NCBI GenBank assembly: GCA_002491945.1
Contig: DKWX01000038.1
Coordinates: forward strand, 1,978 to 36,967
Direction of reading: 5' to 3'
Length of the DNA stretch: 34,990 nt
Origin: Porphyromonadaceae bacterium UBA7141
GTDB lineage: Bacteria; Bacteroidota; Bacteroidia; Bacteroidales; Muribaculaceae
Part shown: in pieces, positions 1-7,877 of the stretch
How positions within the stretch are numbered: the first letter of the stretch is position 1
How the letters are laid out: the number at the start of each line of letters is the position of its first letter
Translations under genes and position numbers: made by a program
The notes under the pieces: generated by a model
What the model saw: the letters and a program-made list of their open reading frames with translations, nothing else
The model's database searches: none
What the model was told of the DNA's origin: nothing

Positions 1-1
1 T

Positions 2-1819
2 AACGTAAATCTCGCATCTAAGTCGGTGACTACGCAGAGCGGTGAGGCTCCTCTTATTCTTATCGACGGACGGATGATGAATTCGGGAATCGATCCGATT
101 GACCCGAAATTCATCGAGTCGGTGGAGATTATCGAAGTGCCTAATGCGAAATATCTGAAATTGGGATATGCGAAGGTGGTGAATATCAGGCTTATCCCTC
201 GCCCTACGTATATCTATGCCGAATTGCGCACACGTCAGGAGGTGATCCCGCATTCAGGACTGGCGGGGGGACGGTTTGAGGTCGGTAAGTCAAAGTTTGC
301 CGTAAGCGGCTCGCTTTTTGGCGATTATACCGTACACAACCCTACTGATTATGATTTCGGGCAGGAACTGGAGAACAGTATCCGCCGCCAGTCGGGACAG
401 GATATAAAACGCAAGTTTGCCTTCGACGGGGATGTATTGGTGAAATGGATGCCCACACGGTCTGACTATTTATCCCTTTTAGTGATGGGGTCGCAAAATT
501 TCAACCGCTCTTATGGCAACTCGGAGGGTACGTCGGAATCCCTCTCCGCCGGCCCCGGCAGTCAGCCTGAAACATTACGGCTGACTACTGCCGACCATTC
601 CCGAAATGACGATGAGGGTATCGTAACCGGCTTATATTACGAACATACTTTTGCCGACAACAGTATCCTCTCGGCCTTCGGATACCATAATTATGCCGCA
701 GGCTCCAGCCTGCAATCTTCTCTTGAGACTGTAGGCAATGCCGTGGATCTCTATGAAGCGGGTGAGGACGTAACGAGCAATAAGTATCATCTGGCTCTCG
801 ATTACGATACCGGCGACAAACCCTACGGCAACATCGCCGTGGGGTATGACATGACCTATATCCACCGACGCACGTCAAACAATGTCAACCCTATGGACCA
901 TCTGTTGCGGATCGACCGTCTGGATACCTATGTGCACGCCACATACACCGGTCAGACCGGACGGCTGCTTTACATGGCTTCAGGGGGGCTGGAGTATATT
1001 GATCTGAATGCCGACGGGGCCGAGAACGCATATTGGCGTCCGCGTGCGGCAGCGAGCATCAACTGGAATGCCCCCTATGGCAATTCGCTTCGGGCCGATT
1101 ATACACTTACCAATACTCCGCCTCCGATGAATAATCTGGCCTGCTTCAACACTTCTGCCAATCCCTGGCTGAAAACCGAAGGCAATCCGTGGCTCCGCCC
1201 TACGGAAAATCACAATCTCTCGGTCAGCTACCGGCAGCCGATTACCGGCGAGCTGTGGTTACGGGCCTCGGCCGATTACCGCGTGAATACGAATATGGTC
1301 GACCAGTGGCTCCGCACGGAGAATGGTGTGGCAATCAGTTCGTGGCGCAACAACGGCACCTGGCGTTCTCCTCAGCTGACCTGCATGGCTTCGTGGAACC
1401 GGATGCCGGTGCTGATCGGTGTGGAGGGCGACTATATATGGGAGAGTTTCAACCACAGCGCGTATCAGGGACGCGTGCAGCTGCAGGGACGTGTCACCGC
1501 CATATTCGGCAAATTCATAATACAGGCCTCCGCCTTATGGACCAATAAATCCTATACCGCCATCGGATATACCCGCTATCTGAATCCTTCGGTGGCCTCG
1601 ATCACCGGGGTGTGGAATGTGACACCCCGCATTCAGCTGATGGTCGGAATGGACTATTGGTGTGGCGTGCGACGCTCTGAGACGGTCAATGCCACCGATG
1701 GATACACGAGTCGGTATTTCGCCCGGTTCACGGGCGACAGTCTGAAACCGTTCGTACTCTTTTCCTGGACCCTGCGTCGCAACAGCGAACTGTATATCGA
1801 CAAACGCATCCCGCTCTGA
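2..1819 (+). CDS. Outer-membrane beta-barrel / TonB-plug-like protein, 5' end cut by window edge
   Basis: The frame is open from base 2, so the start lies before the window; about 605 residues of the C-terminal part are visible. The first visible residues resemble the end of a TonB-receptor plug domain (LILIDGR, then a short spacer and ESVEIIEVPNAKY, leading to VVNIRLI). The rest is a long succession of alternating polar/aromatic strands typical of a Bacteroidetes outer-membrane beta-barrel, ending in a strand-like segment near ELYIDKRIPL. A plug plus barrel implies gated transport or substrate binding in the outer membrane, but nothing here tells the substrate. The architecture matches the complete protein encoded at 16929-18983 (plug with ILINGIQANRITIDGRKV, then barrel), although the two are clearly diverged. 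No SusD-like partner follows. The barrel assignment is good; the transport role is inferred. Confidence 0.8.
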   Translation, partial: NVNLASKSVTTQSGEAPLILIDGRMMNSGIDPIDPKFIESVEIIEVPNAKYLKLGYAKVVNIRLIPRPTYIYAELRTRQEVIPHSGLAGGRFEVGKSKFAVSGSLFGDYTVHNPTDYDFGQELENSIRRQSGQDIKRKFAFDGDVLVKWMPTRSDYLSLLVMGSQNFNRSYGNSEGTSESLSAGPGSQPETLRLTTADHSRNDDEGIVTGLYYEHTFADNSILSAFGYHNYAAGSSLQSSLETVGNAVDLYEAGEDVTSNKYHLALDYDTGDKPYGNIAVGYDMTYIHRRTSNNVNPMDHLLRIDRLDTYVHATYTGQTGRLLYMASGGLEYIDLNADGAENAYWRPRAAASINWNAPYGNSLRADYTLTNTPPPMNNLACFNTSANPWLKTEGNPWLRPTENHNLSVSYRQPITGELWLRASADYRVNTNMVDQWLRTENGVAISSWRNNGTWRSPQLTCMASWNRMPVLIGVEGDYIWESFNHSAYQGRVQLQGRVTAIFGKFIIQASALWTNKSYTAIGYTRYLNPSVASITGVWNVTPRIQLMVGMDYWCGVRRSETVNATDGYTSRYFARFTGDSLKPFVLFSWTLRRNSELYIDKRIPL

Positions 1820-1869
1820 CCCCCTCTGACCGCCTCTTAGCGGCTCATAGCGGCAACCGTGCGGACTTC

Positions 1870-1912
1870 CCGCCCCCGTCCTGACGGCCTGAGGCCGCCA
1901 CGGCGGGGGCGG
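1870..1912 (+). terminator. GC-rich hairpin downstream of the beta-barrel gene, possible terminator
   Basis: A 9-bp perfect stem (CCGCCCCCG at 1870-1878 with CGGGGGCGG at 1904-1912) encloses a smaller GGCC-TGA-GGCC hairpin. It lies about 50 nt after the stop codon. No U-tract follows, so it may be a structured spacer and not an intrinsic terminator. Confidence 0.35.
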
Positions 1913-1962
1913 CTGATATGTGGCCCGGCGGGGGCGCAGGTATAACTTTACGGCTCAGTTTC

Positions 1963-1993
1963 TTTGCGATGAGAAAGGTTTTGTGTAATTTTG
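1963..1993 (+). promoter_or_regulatory. Bacteroidetes-type promoter for the M28/glutaminyl cyclase gene
   Basis: TTTG at 1963-1966, a 19-nt spacer and TAATTTTG at 1986-1993 match the Bacteroidetes sigma-ABfr consensus (TTTG, 19-21 nt, TAnnTTTG). Transcription would begin shortly after 1993. This places the promoter inside the upstream extension of the reading frame and supports the ATG at 2038 as the true start. Confidence 0.8.
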
Positions 1994-2037
1994 CATTTGC
2001 GGCCTGTTATGGCCGCTTTTTGCTGATTTTAGCTGAT

Positions 2038-3027
2038 ATGAATCTGAATTCTTTTTTTTACATACCTGTGATGGTCTTCGCGGCGATGCTCGGCGCATGT
2101 TCGGCCCGAGGGGGCAACACGCAGTCGGACTCTCCGGCATCCGATGTCGGCTCGGCTACCGTGCAGGCTGCTCCCTTCTCGGCCGATTCGGCCTATGCAT
2201 ATGTGGAGCATCAGGTGAATATGGGGCCCCGCGTACCCAATACCCGCGCCCATGCCCGCACCGCCGACTGGATCGCAGGCGAATTGCGCCGGCGCGGCAC
2301 CGATGTCATCGAACAGACAGCCGACCTCCACGCCTTCGACGGCACCATACTGAAAGCCCGCAATATCATGGCTCGCTTCAACCCGGAATCACAAAGGCGT
2401 CTGCTTCTTTTGGCCCACTGGGACTGCCGACCCTGGGCCGATGAGGACCCCGACCCTGCGAAACGCTCCGCAGCCGTGGATGGTGCCAATGACGGCGCTT
2501 CCGGCACCGGCGTGCTGCTCGAAATAGCCCGTCAGCTGCAGGCCGCCCCGCCGAAAGAGGGGGTCGACATACTTCTTGTGGATGCAGAAGACTGGGGCAC
2601 CTCCGGATCCGAGGATTCATGGGCGCTCGGCGCCCAGCATTTCGTGGCAAATCCTCCTATCGTGGGGTATCAGCCTTCGGAGGCGATTCTGCTCGATATG
2701 GTGGGTGGCATGGGTGCGCAGTTCCGCCGCGAGTACTTCTCGGAGCACGCGGCTCCGCAGCTTAATGACGCACTATGGAGCACGGCAGCCGCTCTGGGAT
2801 ATGCCGACCGGTTTATCAACCGTATGGGTGCAGCCATCACCGATGATCATGTGATGCTCATCGAGGCCGGCATACCGGCCGTGGATATCATCGAATATTA
2901 TCCGGGCGATGGCGGACCGTTCAATCCCCGCTGGCATACCGTCTCCGACAACATGGAGGGGATCTCAGCCGAAACCCTCGGTATAGTCGGCACTACAGTG
3001 ATGACATATCTACGCAACAATTACTGA
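2038..3027 (+). CDS. M28-family lipoprotein, glutaminyl-peptide cyclotransferase-like
   Basis: The 329-residue protein is predicted to be a lipoprotein (lipobox LGAC, Cys21). It has an M28 fold with HWD at 127-129, DGANDGASG near 148-156, DAEDWG near 182-187 and WHT at 299-301. This fits the single-zinc site of glutaminyl cyclases (probable ligands Asp152, Glu184, His300), enzymes that convert N-terminal Gln to pyroglutamate on exported proteins, a common processing step in Bacteroidetes. An aminopeptidase role is less likely but not excluded. The frame is open back to 1918, but the promoter at 1963-1993 and the signal sequence favour ATG 2038. tyrS follows after about 90 nt and may be co-transcribed. 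Confidence 0.85.
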   Translation: MNLNSFFYIPVMVFAAMLGACSARGGNTQSDSPASDVGSATVQAAPFSADSAYAYVEHQVNMGPRVPNTRAHARTADWIAGELRRRGTDVIEQTADLHAFDGTILKARNIMARFNPESQRRLLLLAHWDCRPWADEDPDPAKRSAAVDGANDGASGTGVLLEIARQLQAAPPKEGVDILLVDAEDWGTSGSEDSWALGAQHFVANPPIVGYQPSEAILLDMVGGMGAQFRREYFSEHAAPQLNDALWSTAAALGYADRFINRMGAAITDDHVMLIEAGIPAVDIIEYYPGDGGPFNPRWHTVSDNMEGISAETLGIVGTTVMTYLRNNY

Positions 3028-3119
3028 TCCCCCTCTCTCCTCCCCGCGCTTCAGCGCCCCCTCCCCTCCCGGCCCCGCCGGAGCTATCACCATAACCTGA
3101 AACACAAGAACATACGCAT

Positions 3120-4412
3120 ATGGATTTTATTGAAGAACTGACATGGCGCGGAATGATCCACACCATGATGCCCGGCACCGACGAACAGCTCCGCAAGGAG
3201 ATGACCACCGCATATCTCGGCATCGACCCGACAGCCGACTCCCTGCATATCGGCCACCTCTGCGGCGTGATGATGCTCCGCCATTTCCAGCGATGCGGCC
3301 ACAAGCCGATCGCTCTGGTGGGTGGTGCCACCGGAATGATCGGCGATCCCTCGGGGAAATCTGCCGAACGCAATCTGCTCGATGAGGCGACACTGCGCCA
3401 TAACCAGGAGGCCATCAAGGCACAGCTGGCTCGCTTCCTTGATTTCGAGAGCAATCAGCCCAACCGCGCCGAACTGGTCAACAACTACGACTGGATGAAG
3501 GATGTGAGCTTCCTTGACTTCGCCCGAGAGGTAGGCAAGCATATCACGGTCAATTATATGATGGCAAAGGACAGTGTGCAGAAACGCCTCAACGGCGAGG
3601 CCCGCGACGGACTGAGTTTCACTGAGTTTACTTATCAGTTGCTTCAGGGATTTGACTTCTATCATCTATACATGACCAAGAACTGCCGGCTCCAGCTCGG
3701 CGGATCCGACCAGTGGGGCAACATCACTACCGGTTACGAACTGGTGAGACGCAAGGCCGGAGGCGAGGTATTTGCCCTTACATGCCCCCTTATCACGAAG
3801 GCCGACGGCGGTAAGTTCGGTAAGACGGAGAGCGGCAACATCTGGCTCGATGCCCGCTATACGTCGCCATATAAGTTCTATCAGTTCTGGCTCAATGTCA
3901 GCGATGCCGATGCGGAGAAGTATCTGAAGATTTTCACTTTCCTCACCAAGGAGGAGATTGAGGCCCTTGCAGCCGAACATGCGCAGAATCCCGGCGCACG
4001 CCCGCTCCAGAAGCGTCTGGCCCGCGAGGTGACTGTAATGGTGCACGGCGAAGATAACTACAACGCAGCCGTCGAGGCGAGCGCCATCCTTTTCAGCAAT
4101 GAGGCGCGCGAGGCTCTGATGCGCCTCGACGAGGGCACGCTGCTCGACATCTTTGAGGGGGTCCCCTCTTTTTCTGTGGCAAAAGCCGATGTGGAAGCCG
4201 GAATTCCTCTTCTGGAGTTTCTTGCCACAAGCACCAAGGTGTTCCCCTCGAAAGGTGAGGCCAGAAAGATGGTACAGGGGAATGGTGTGAGCATCAATAA
4301 GGAAAAGGTGACCGACCCCAACCTTAATGTCGATGCCTCGATGCTTATTGCCGGACGCTACATTCTCGTGCAGCGAGGCAAGAAGAACTATTACCTTGTG
4401 ACTGTAGACTGA
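3120..4412 (+). CDS. tyrS: Tyrosyl-tRNA synthetase
   Basis: At 430 residues this is a full-length class I TyrRS, which charges tRNA-Tyr in the cytoplasm. The Rossmann core carries the HIGH signature at residues 43-46 (DSLHIGHLCG), the tyrosine/ATP-binding GGSDQWGN segment near 194-201, and a KMSKS equivalent KFGKT at 232-236. The last 60 or so residues form an S4-type RNA-binding domain (GEARKMVQGNGVSINKEKV). The start is the first ATG after the spacer; no Shine-Dalgarno sequence is visible, as is usual in this phylum. I see no separate promoter in the roughly 90-nt gap after the glutaminyl cyclase gene. Confidence 0.97.
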   Translation: MDFIEELTWRGMIHTMMPGTDEQLRKEMTTAYLGIDPTADSLHIGHLCGVMMLRHFQRCGHKPIALVGGATGMIGDPSGKSAERNLLDEATLRHNQEAIKAQLARFLDFESNQPNRAELVNNYDWMKDVSFLDFAREVGKHITVNYMMAKDSVQKRLNGEARDGLSFTEFTYQLLQGFDFYHLYMTKNCRLQLGGSDQWGNITTGYELVRRKAGGEVFALTCPLITKADGGKFGKTESGNIWLDARYTSPYKFYQFWLNVSDADAEKYLKIFTFLTKEEIEALAAEHAQNPGARPLQKRLAREVTVMVHGEDNYNAAVEASAILFSNEAREALMRLDEGTLLDIFEGVPSFSVAKADVEAGIPLLEFLATSTKVFPSKGEARKMVQGNGVSINKEKVTDPNLNVDASMLIAGRYILVQRGKKNYYLVTVD

Positions 4413-4500
4413 CTCGTATCTCATTCATAAGGACTGTGTCGGCAGTCGCTAATAATTAGCAACTGCTACAATCGAAGAGAGTGTGTGTGCGGATGGGTCT

Positions 4501-4510
4501 GGGGGGGGGG
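4501..4510 (+). repeat. G10 homopolymer tract upstream of GH32 gene
   Basis: Ten consecutive G lie 200 nt before the GH32 start codon. A matching C10 tract lies just downstream of the gene at 6235-6244. Tracts of this length are prone to slippage, but this one is not inside a reading frame or between visible promoter boxes. Confidence 0.8.
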
Positions 4511-4590
4511 TGTCTGTCTGAATTTAATCCTCAATTACATGATTTCGTATTAAATTCAAACTCTCGCTCTTGTATTTCTATGAAAACCAA

Positions 4591-4677
4591 TAAGTGAAGT
4601 ATTCAGATTAAATTTATACTACATGCGGCTTCTTTTACCCCGCATGTAGTATAAATTTAATTTGGACTCTTACTTAC
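4591..4677. repeat. Palindromic intergenic element, copy A (short, divergent)
   Basis: This copy is bounded by TAAGTGAAGT and a mirrored ACTCTTACTTA and has a perfect 22-bp stem (4607-4628 with 4640-4661) around an 11-nt loop. Ends and core (ATTAAATTTATAC, TGCGGCTTCTTTT) resemble the longer copies D-G, but the middle is replaced by a tight hairpin. CCAA occurs on both outer flanks, a possible target duplication. It sits in the roughly 300-nt tyrS-GH32 gap, ending 33 nt before the GH32 ATG, so it would lie in or next to that gene's 5' leader. Confidence 0.75.
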
Positions 4678-4710
4678 CAACCTACGAAACCTTAAGAAAG
4701 AACCGACAAA

Positions 4711-6207
4711 ATGAACTGCATCAGTAAGTTATGCATTGCATTGGCAGCGGCTGCATGCTGCCAGAACACGGTTTACGGCGATATCCGTAAAAACGCGACC
4801 GGCGACGGCCGTGACACCGTACTATATCATGAACCTTACCGTCCCGCCTACCACTACACTCCGAAGCATCGCTGGATTGGCGATCCTTGCGGACTCGTCA
4901 GGCATGACGGGCGCTATCTGGCCTACTGCTGGGGAGCGGCCGAGAGTGACGATCTCATACACTGGCGGGAGCTGAACAATGATGCAATAACCGGAATGCC
5001 CGACAACATAGCGGCTTTTACCGGAAGTGTGGTGGTGGATAAAAACAATACGGCCCAGTGGGGCGACAGCACTCTTGTCGCGGTTTTCACTTCGTTCGAC
5101 AAAGATTCGAAAAAACAGTCACAGTCGGTGGCTTTCAGCCATGACGGCGGCGCGACATACCGATACTACGATCTCAATCCGGTGCTTGATATCTGGAGCA
5201 CTGAGTTTCGCGACCCTACTGTAATACGCTACGAACCATCGGGTAAATGGGTCATGGCCGTGGCCAAGGCTTTGGAAAAGAAAGTGGCCTTCTACGAATC
5301 CGATGATCTTAAATCATGGACGTGGACGAGCGATTTCGGCCCAATGGGCGACAATGAACGTTCTTGGGAATGTCCGGATCTGTTTCAGCTGACAGTCGAG
5401 GAGACTGGCGAGAAGAAATGGGTGCTTGTCGTATCGGTCAACTGGGCGCGCGAACAGTATTTTGTCGGGGATTTCGACGGCAAGAAATTTATCCCTGACA
5501 ATCCGTATGGGGAGCCGATGTATGTCGATGACGGTCTTGACTATTATGCATCGCGTGTGTTCCAGGATTATGATGGCATCGGCAACGATGTGGTGACAAT
5601 CGGCTGGGTAAACACGTGGGATTACGCACAGCAGGCGCCATCGGAGTGGGGCAAAGGGGTGTGGTCGATTCCGCGTAGCCTGACGCTCTACCGCGACGGA
5701 GATCTGCTACGTATGCGTCAGCAGCCTGTCGGTGCTCTCAGGCAGTTGCGCGGTAAGGAATATGAAACCGAGCGCACGCTTAAAGCAGGCGTCACTGCTT
5801 TGCCCGCTTTGTCAGCCATGGGCAACCAGTATGAGATGGATGTGAGGTTAGACTGCAGCCGCGATGACACGGCAGGACTGAATCTCTGTTGTGGCGACGG
5901 ACGGACGGTGCGTGTGGCTTATGATGCAGCCTCGGGATATTTAAAAATTGACCGCACCAATGTCGCCGGAGCGACTTTGCCGAAGTTTGACAGGATGGCT
6001 TATGCAAAAGTCGGGCATGACGGGAAGGTGGATTTGAGGATTTTTGTCGATAAGTCGACAATCGAGATATTTGCTGACGGAGGCAAGAAAGTCTTTACTT
6101 TGCTGACATATGCGGTCCCGGGACAAGACGGGGTTGAAGCGTGGAGCATGCGTGGCGGCACGAAGATGTCGATTAAAGCGTGGCCGCTTGCCGGCATTCA
6201 TGACTGA
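4711..6207 (+). CDS. Glycoside hydrolase family 32 (fructan/sucrose hydrolase-like), secreted
   Basis: The 498-residue protein has an N-terminal signal (MNCISKLCIALAAAACC; possibly a lipoprotein), a five-bladed GH32 propeller and a C-terminal beta-sandwich. The three GH32 acidic motifs are present: WIGDPCG (nucleophile Asp58), FRDP (Asp168) and WECPD (acid/base Glu220). The family acts on beta-fructosides such as sucrose, levan or inulin. The first motif departs from the usual WMNDPNG. The following segment is also shortened: the usual stretch up to the MHWGHA region is reduced to YLAYCWGAAESDDLIHW. This suggests a remodelled substrate pocket. No SusC/SusD genes or fructokinase are adjacent, so it is a stand-alone enzyme here. 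Substrate is not deducible. Confidence 0.9.
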   Translation: MNCISKLCIALAAAACCQNTVYGDIRKNATGDGRDTVLYHEPYRPAYHYTPKHRWIGDPCGLVRHDGRYLAYCWGAAESDDLIHWRELNNDAITGMPDNIAAFTGSVVVDKNNTAQWGDSTLVAVFTSFDKDSKKQSQSVAFSHDGGATYRYYDLNPVLDIWSTEFRDPTVIRYEPSGKWVMAVAKALEKKVAFYESDDLKSWTWTSDFGPMGDNERSWECPDLFQLTVEETGEKKWVLVVSVNWAREQYFVGDFDGKKFIPDNPYGEPMYVDDGLDYYASRVFQDYDGIGNDVVTIGWVNTWDYAQQAPSEWGKGVWSIPRSLTLYRDGDLLRMRQQPVGALRQLRGKEYETERTLKAGVTALPALSAMGNQYEMDVRLDCSRDDTAGLNLCCGDGRTVRVAYDAASGYLKIDRTNVAGATLPKFDRMAYAKVGHDGKVDLRIFVDKSTIEIFADGGKKVFTLLTYAVPGQDGVEAWSMRGGTKMSIKAWPLAGIHD

Positions 6208-6234
6208 CACGAAAGCGGACGCCATGTAATCCCT

Positions 6235-6244
6235 CCCCCCCCCC
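6235..6244 (+). repeat. C10 homopolymer tract downstream of GH32 gene
   Basis: Ten consecutive C begin 28 nt after the GH32 stop codon. They mirror the G10 tract at 4501-4510 on the other side of the gene. It directly precedes repeat copy B. Confidence 0.8.
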
Positions 6245-6254
6245 TTCAGAATGA

Positions 6255-6340
6255 TAAGTAAGTGTTCAGATTTAATTTACCGAAGATTGTATAAAAGATT
6301 CCATTTCAATTACTATCGGTTAAATTTGAGCACTTATTTA
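6255..6340 (+). repeat. Palindromic intergenic element, copy B (internally deleted)
   Basis: The 86-bp copy starts TAAGTAAGTGTTCAGATTTA and ends TTAAATTTGAGCACTTATTT plus A. It keeps the two ends and the right-arm segment GATTGTATAAAAGATT seen in D and E but lacks the central part, as expected of an internal-deletion derivative. Its outward right end carries TAAATTTG at 6321-6328. It is inverted relative to copy C at 7257-7327, and together they bracket the Cys-rich LTxxQ gene. The 6341-6565 stretch after it holds no gene that I can support. Confidence 0.85.
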
Positions 6341-6565
6341 TGACTATAATTTTAAGTGTGGTTAATACGTGTTAACGCAGAACAATCTGATTAAACGCTT
6401 TTGTTAATACATAGTCAAAGATAGCGTAATACGACTGATGCGGACTGCCGCACTTCGCATTACGTAGCCAGAAACTTCGGACATCTGAAATTCTCGTCAC
6501 TCCGCTTCTGCGGAACCGGGATATTGATGAAGTCTGATGAACAATTAAATAAGACTATCACGAAT

Positions 6566-7252
6566 ATGAAGAAAGTAATTCTCGGCATCTCTATGATGCT
6601 TTCCGCACTTGGCATGACCGCCGTTGCCCAGACTATGAGCCAGAACAATGATACAGTCTGCTGCATGCAGCAGACTGTATGCAATAACCGGCAGCAGACT
6701 GTATGCAATGAACGTCAGTGTGCCACTCAGGTATGTTCTGGCGACTCTGCCGCTAACGGGCAGCGCAAGGCCTACTGTCATGGCGGCAAAAAAGGACGTG
6801 GCGGCAATAAGGCCGCTCTCCAGAACGATTCGGCTCGCCTGCGCAAGACCGACCGTCAACCCCCTTTCGCCAAGGCCAAGAAGGGGGGCGCCCGTATTGC
6901 ACGTATCGACAAGGCCGACAGACGCAATAAAATAAGCAGCTCTCTCTTCAACGGGATTGAGCTGAACGCCGACCAGAAGACCAAGCTTCAGTCTCTCGAC
7001 CGGAAAATAGCCACCGAACGCAAGACTGAGGCTAAGAAAGTAAGAGAAGAGGCCCGCTCTGCCTACATCAATGGGGTGAAAGATATCCTCACAGCCGAGC
7101 AGTATGCAAAGTTCGAGCTTAACCGGAAGACAATGCAGGCAAAAAAGACCGAGAAGCAGGAGGCCCGCAAACTGAAAGAGGAAGCCAGAAAGCTTAAGTC
7201 GGAGGCCCGCAAGGCACAGACCACTGCAAGCGGCAGCGCCGCCAATCTGTAA
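6566..7252 (+). CDS. Secreted Cys-rich, basic LTxxQ (Spy/CpxP/ZraP-like) protein
   Basis: I chose ATG 6566 (228 residues) because it starts directly with a signal peptide (MKKVILGISM, cleaved near AVAQ); the frame is also open from 6524. The mature N-terminus has seven Cys between residues 32 and 71, built around repeated QQTVCN units, followed by a Gly/Lys-rich linker. The C-terminal half is highly charged, helical and Lys/Arg/Glu-rich, with two LTxxQ-like motifs (LNADQ 133-137, LTAEQ 175-179), the hallmark of Spy/CpxP/ZraP periplasmic stress proteins. A metal-binding or periplasmic chaperone role is inference; the Cys cluster would suit metal binding as in ZraP. The gene is bracketed by inverted repeat copies B and C and contains a 30-bp perfect palindrome. 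Confidence 0.7.
   Translation: MKKVILGISMMLSALGMTAVAQTMSQNNDTVCCMQQTVCNNRQQTVCNERQCATQVCSGDSAANGQRKAYCHGGKKGRGGNKAALQNDSARLRKTDRQPPFAKAKKGGARIARIDKADRRNKISSSLFNGIELNADQKTKLQSLDRKIATERKTEAKKVREEARSAYINGVKDILTAEQYAKFELNRKTMQAKKTEKQEARKLKEEARKLKSEARKAQTTASGSAANL
6651..6680. repeat. 30-bp perfect palindrome inside the Cys-rich gene
   Basis: The left arm ATACAGTCTGCTGCA is followed directly by its exact reverse complement, with no loop. The right-arm sequence GCAGCAGACTGTATGCAAT recurs as a direct repeat at about 6692-6710. Together they encode the repeated QQTVCN units of the protein. Confidence 0.9.
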
Positions 7253-7256
7253 GCTA

Positions 7257-7327
7257 TAAATAAGTGCTCAAATTTAACCGATGGAATTGAAAGGAAATCT
7301 TATAAATTAAATTTGAACACTTAATTA
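7257..7327 (-). repeat. Palindromic intergenic element, copy C (internally deleted, inverted)
   Basis: The copy is about 71 bp and begins 4 nt after the stop of the LTxxQ gene. Its reverse complement aligns closely with copy B (GTGTTCAAATTTAATTTATA, then TTTCAATT and ATCGGTTAAATTTGAGCAC). It shares the TA-bounded ends of the family. Confidence 0.85.
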
Positions 7328-7348
7328 GATGAAAAAACTGTAATATGG

Positions 7349-7391
7349 CAGGGTGTGTATCCCCACGACATGTGTCGGGATACACACCCTG
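7349..7391. terminator. Bidirectional hairpin terminator between convergent genes
   Basis: A 15-bp perfect stem (CAGGGTGTGTATCCC at 7349-7363 with its complement at 7377-7391) has a 13-nt loop. TCCTTTTA follows on the plus strand. On the minus strand a T-run comes about a dozen nt later. It lies between the LTxxQ gene and the convergent ORF ending at 7397 and probably ends both transcripts. Confidence 0.75.
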
Positions 7392-7396
7392 TCCTT

Positions 7397-7693
7397 TTAT
7401 CTGAACTCAACATAATCGGCCAATACTGTATATGGCAATTGCAGATAAAGGATGCCGCGGAGGTCGCGTTTCACATAGCGCGACAGCGCTCCGGGACAAA
7501 TACGGTCAAGACGCTGTCCTCCGGATGGGTAAAAGACATGCATCGTGTCCCATAACCCGCTGTATCTGAATGGACCAAGGCCATGCAGTGTCACCTCAAG
7601 CCCGGCATTAAGACGCGACTTTACGGCCTGCTGGCGCGCTATTTCATCGGCCGGCAACGGTTCGGCCCATGTGGATTTGTATGGTTCGCTCAT
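7397..7693 (-). CDS. Small protein of unknown function
   Basis: The 98-residue reading frame starts MSEPYKSTWAEPLPADEIAR. It has no signal peptide or membrane segment and I do not recognise the family. Two points support it as a gene. An AGAGG-like sequence (AAGAGGTA) stands directly before its ATG, unusual in this window, and a strong hairpin terminator lies right at its 3' end. The overlapping plus-strand frames (7545-7757 and 7583-7816) have no such support. Without it the 7392-7877 stretch would be empty. The mixed charged/aromatic composition with a C-terminal LRGILYLQLPYTVLADYVEF segment suggests a compact globular protein. Confidence is moderate. Confidence 0.5.
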   Translation of the reverse strand: MSEPYKSTWAEPLPADEIARQQAVKSRLNAGLEVTLHGLGPFRYSGLWDTMHVFYPSGGQRLDRICPGALSRYVKRDLRGILYLQLPYTVLADYVEFR

Positions 7694-7877
7694 TACCTCT
7701 TGTTTTTTGGCGCGGTTTTTGTTAAAAATACTTTATCCACCGGATATGCCGGCGTAATTATTTGTTATATTAACAAGGGGAGATACGTTTTTTATCGGTC
7801 TTCATGGCATTTTTAATACGCCGCAAGAGACCACAGCTTCCCTATTTATGTGAAATTCAATATTTTAAACTATAAAA

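Noticed and set aside
1918..2037. N-terminal extension of the M28 protein
   Set aside because: It overlaps a perfect promoter (1963-1993) and would hide the lipoprotein signal peptide.
4711..6207. A polysaccharide utilisation locus around the GH32 gene
   Set aside because: No SusC/SusD, kinase, transporter or hybrid sensor lies next to it; the beta-barrel proteins at 1-1819 and 16929-18983 are separated by unrelated genes and lack SusD partners.
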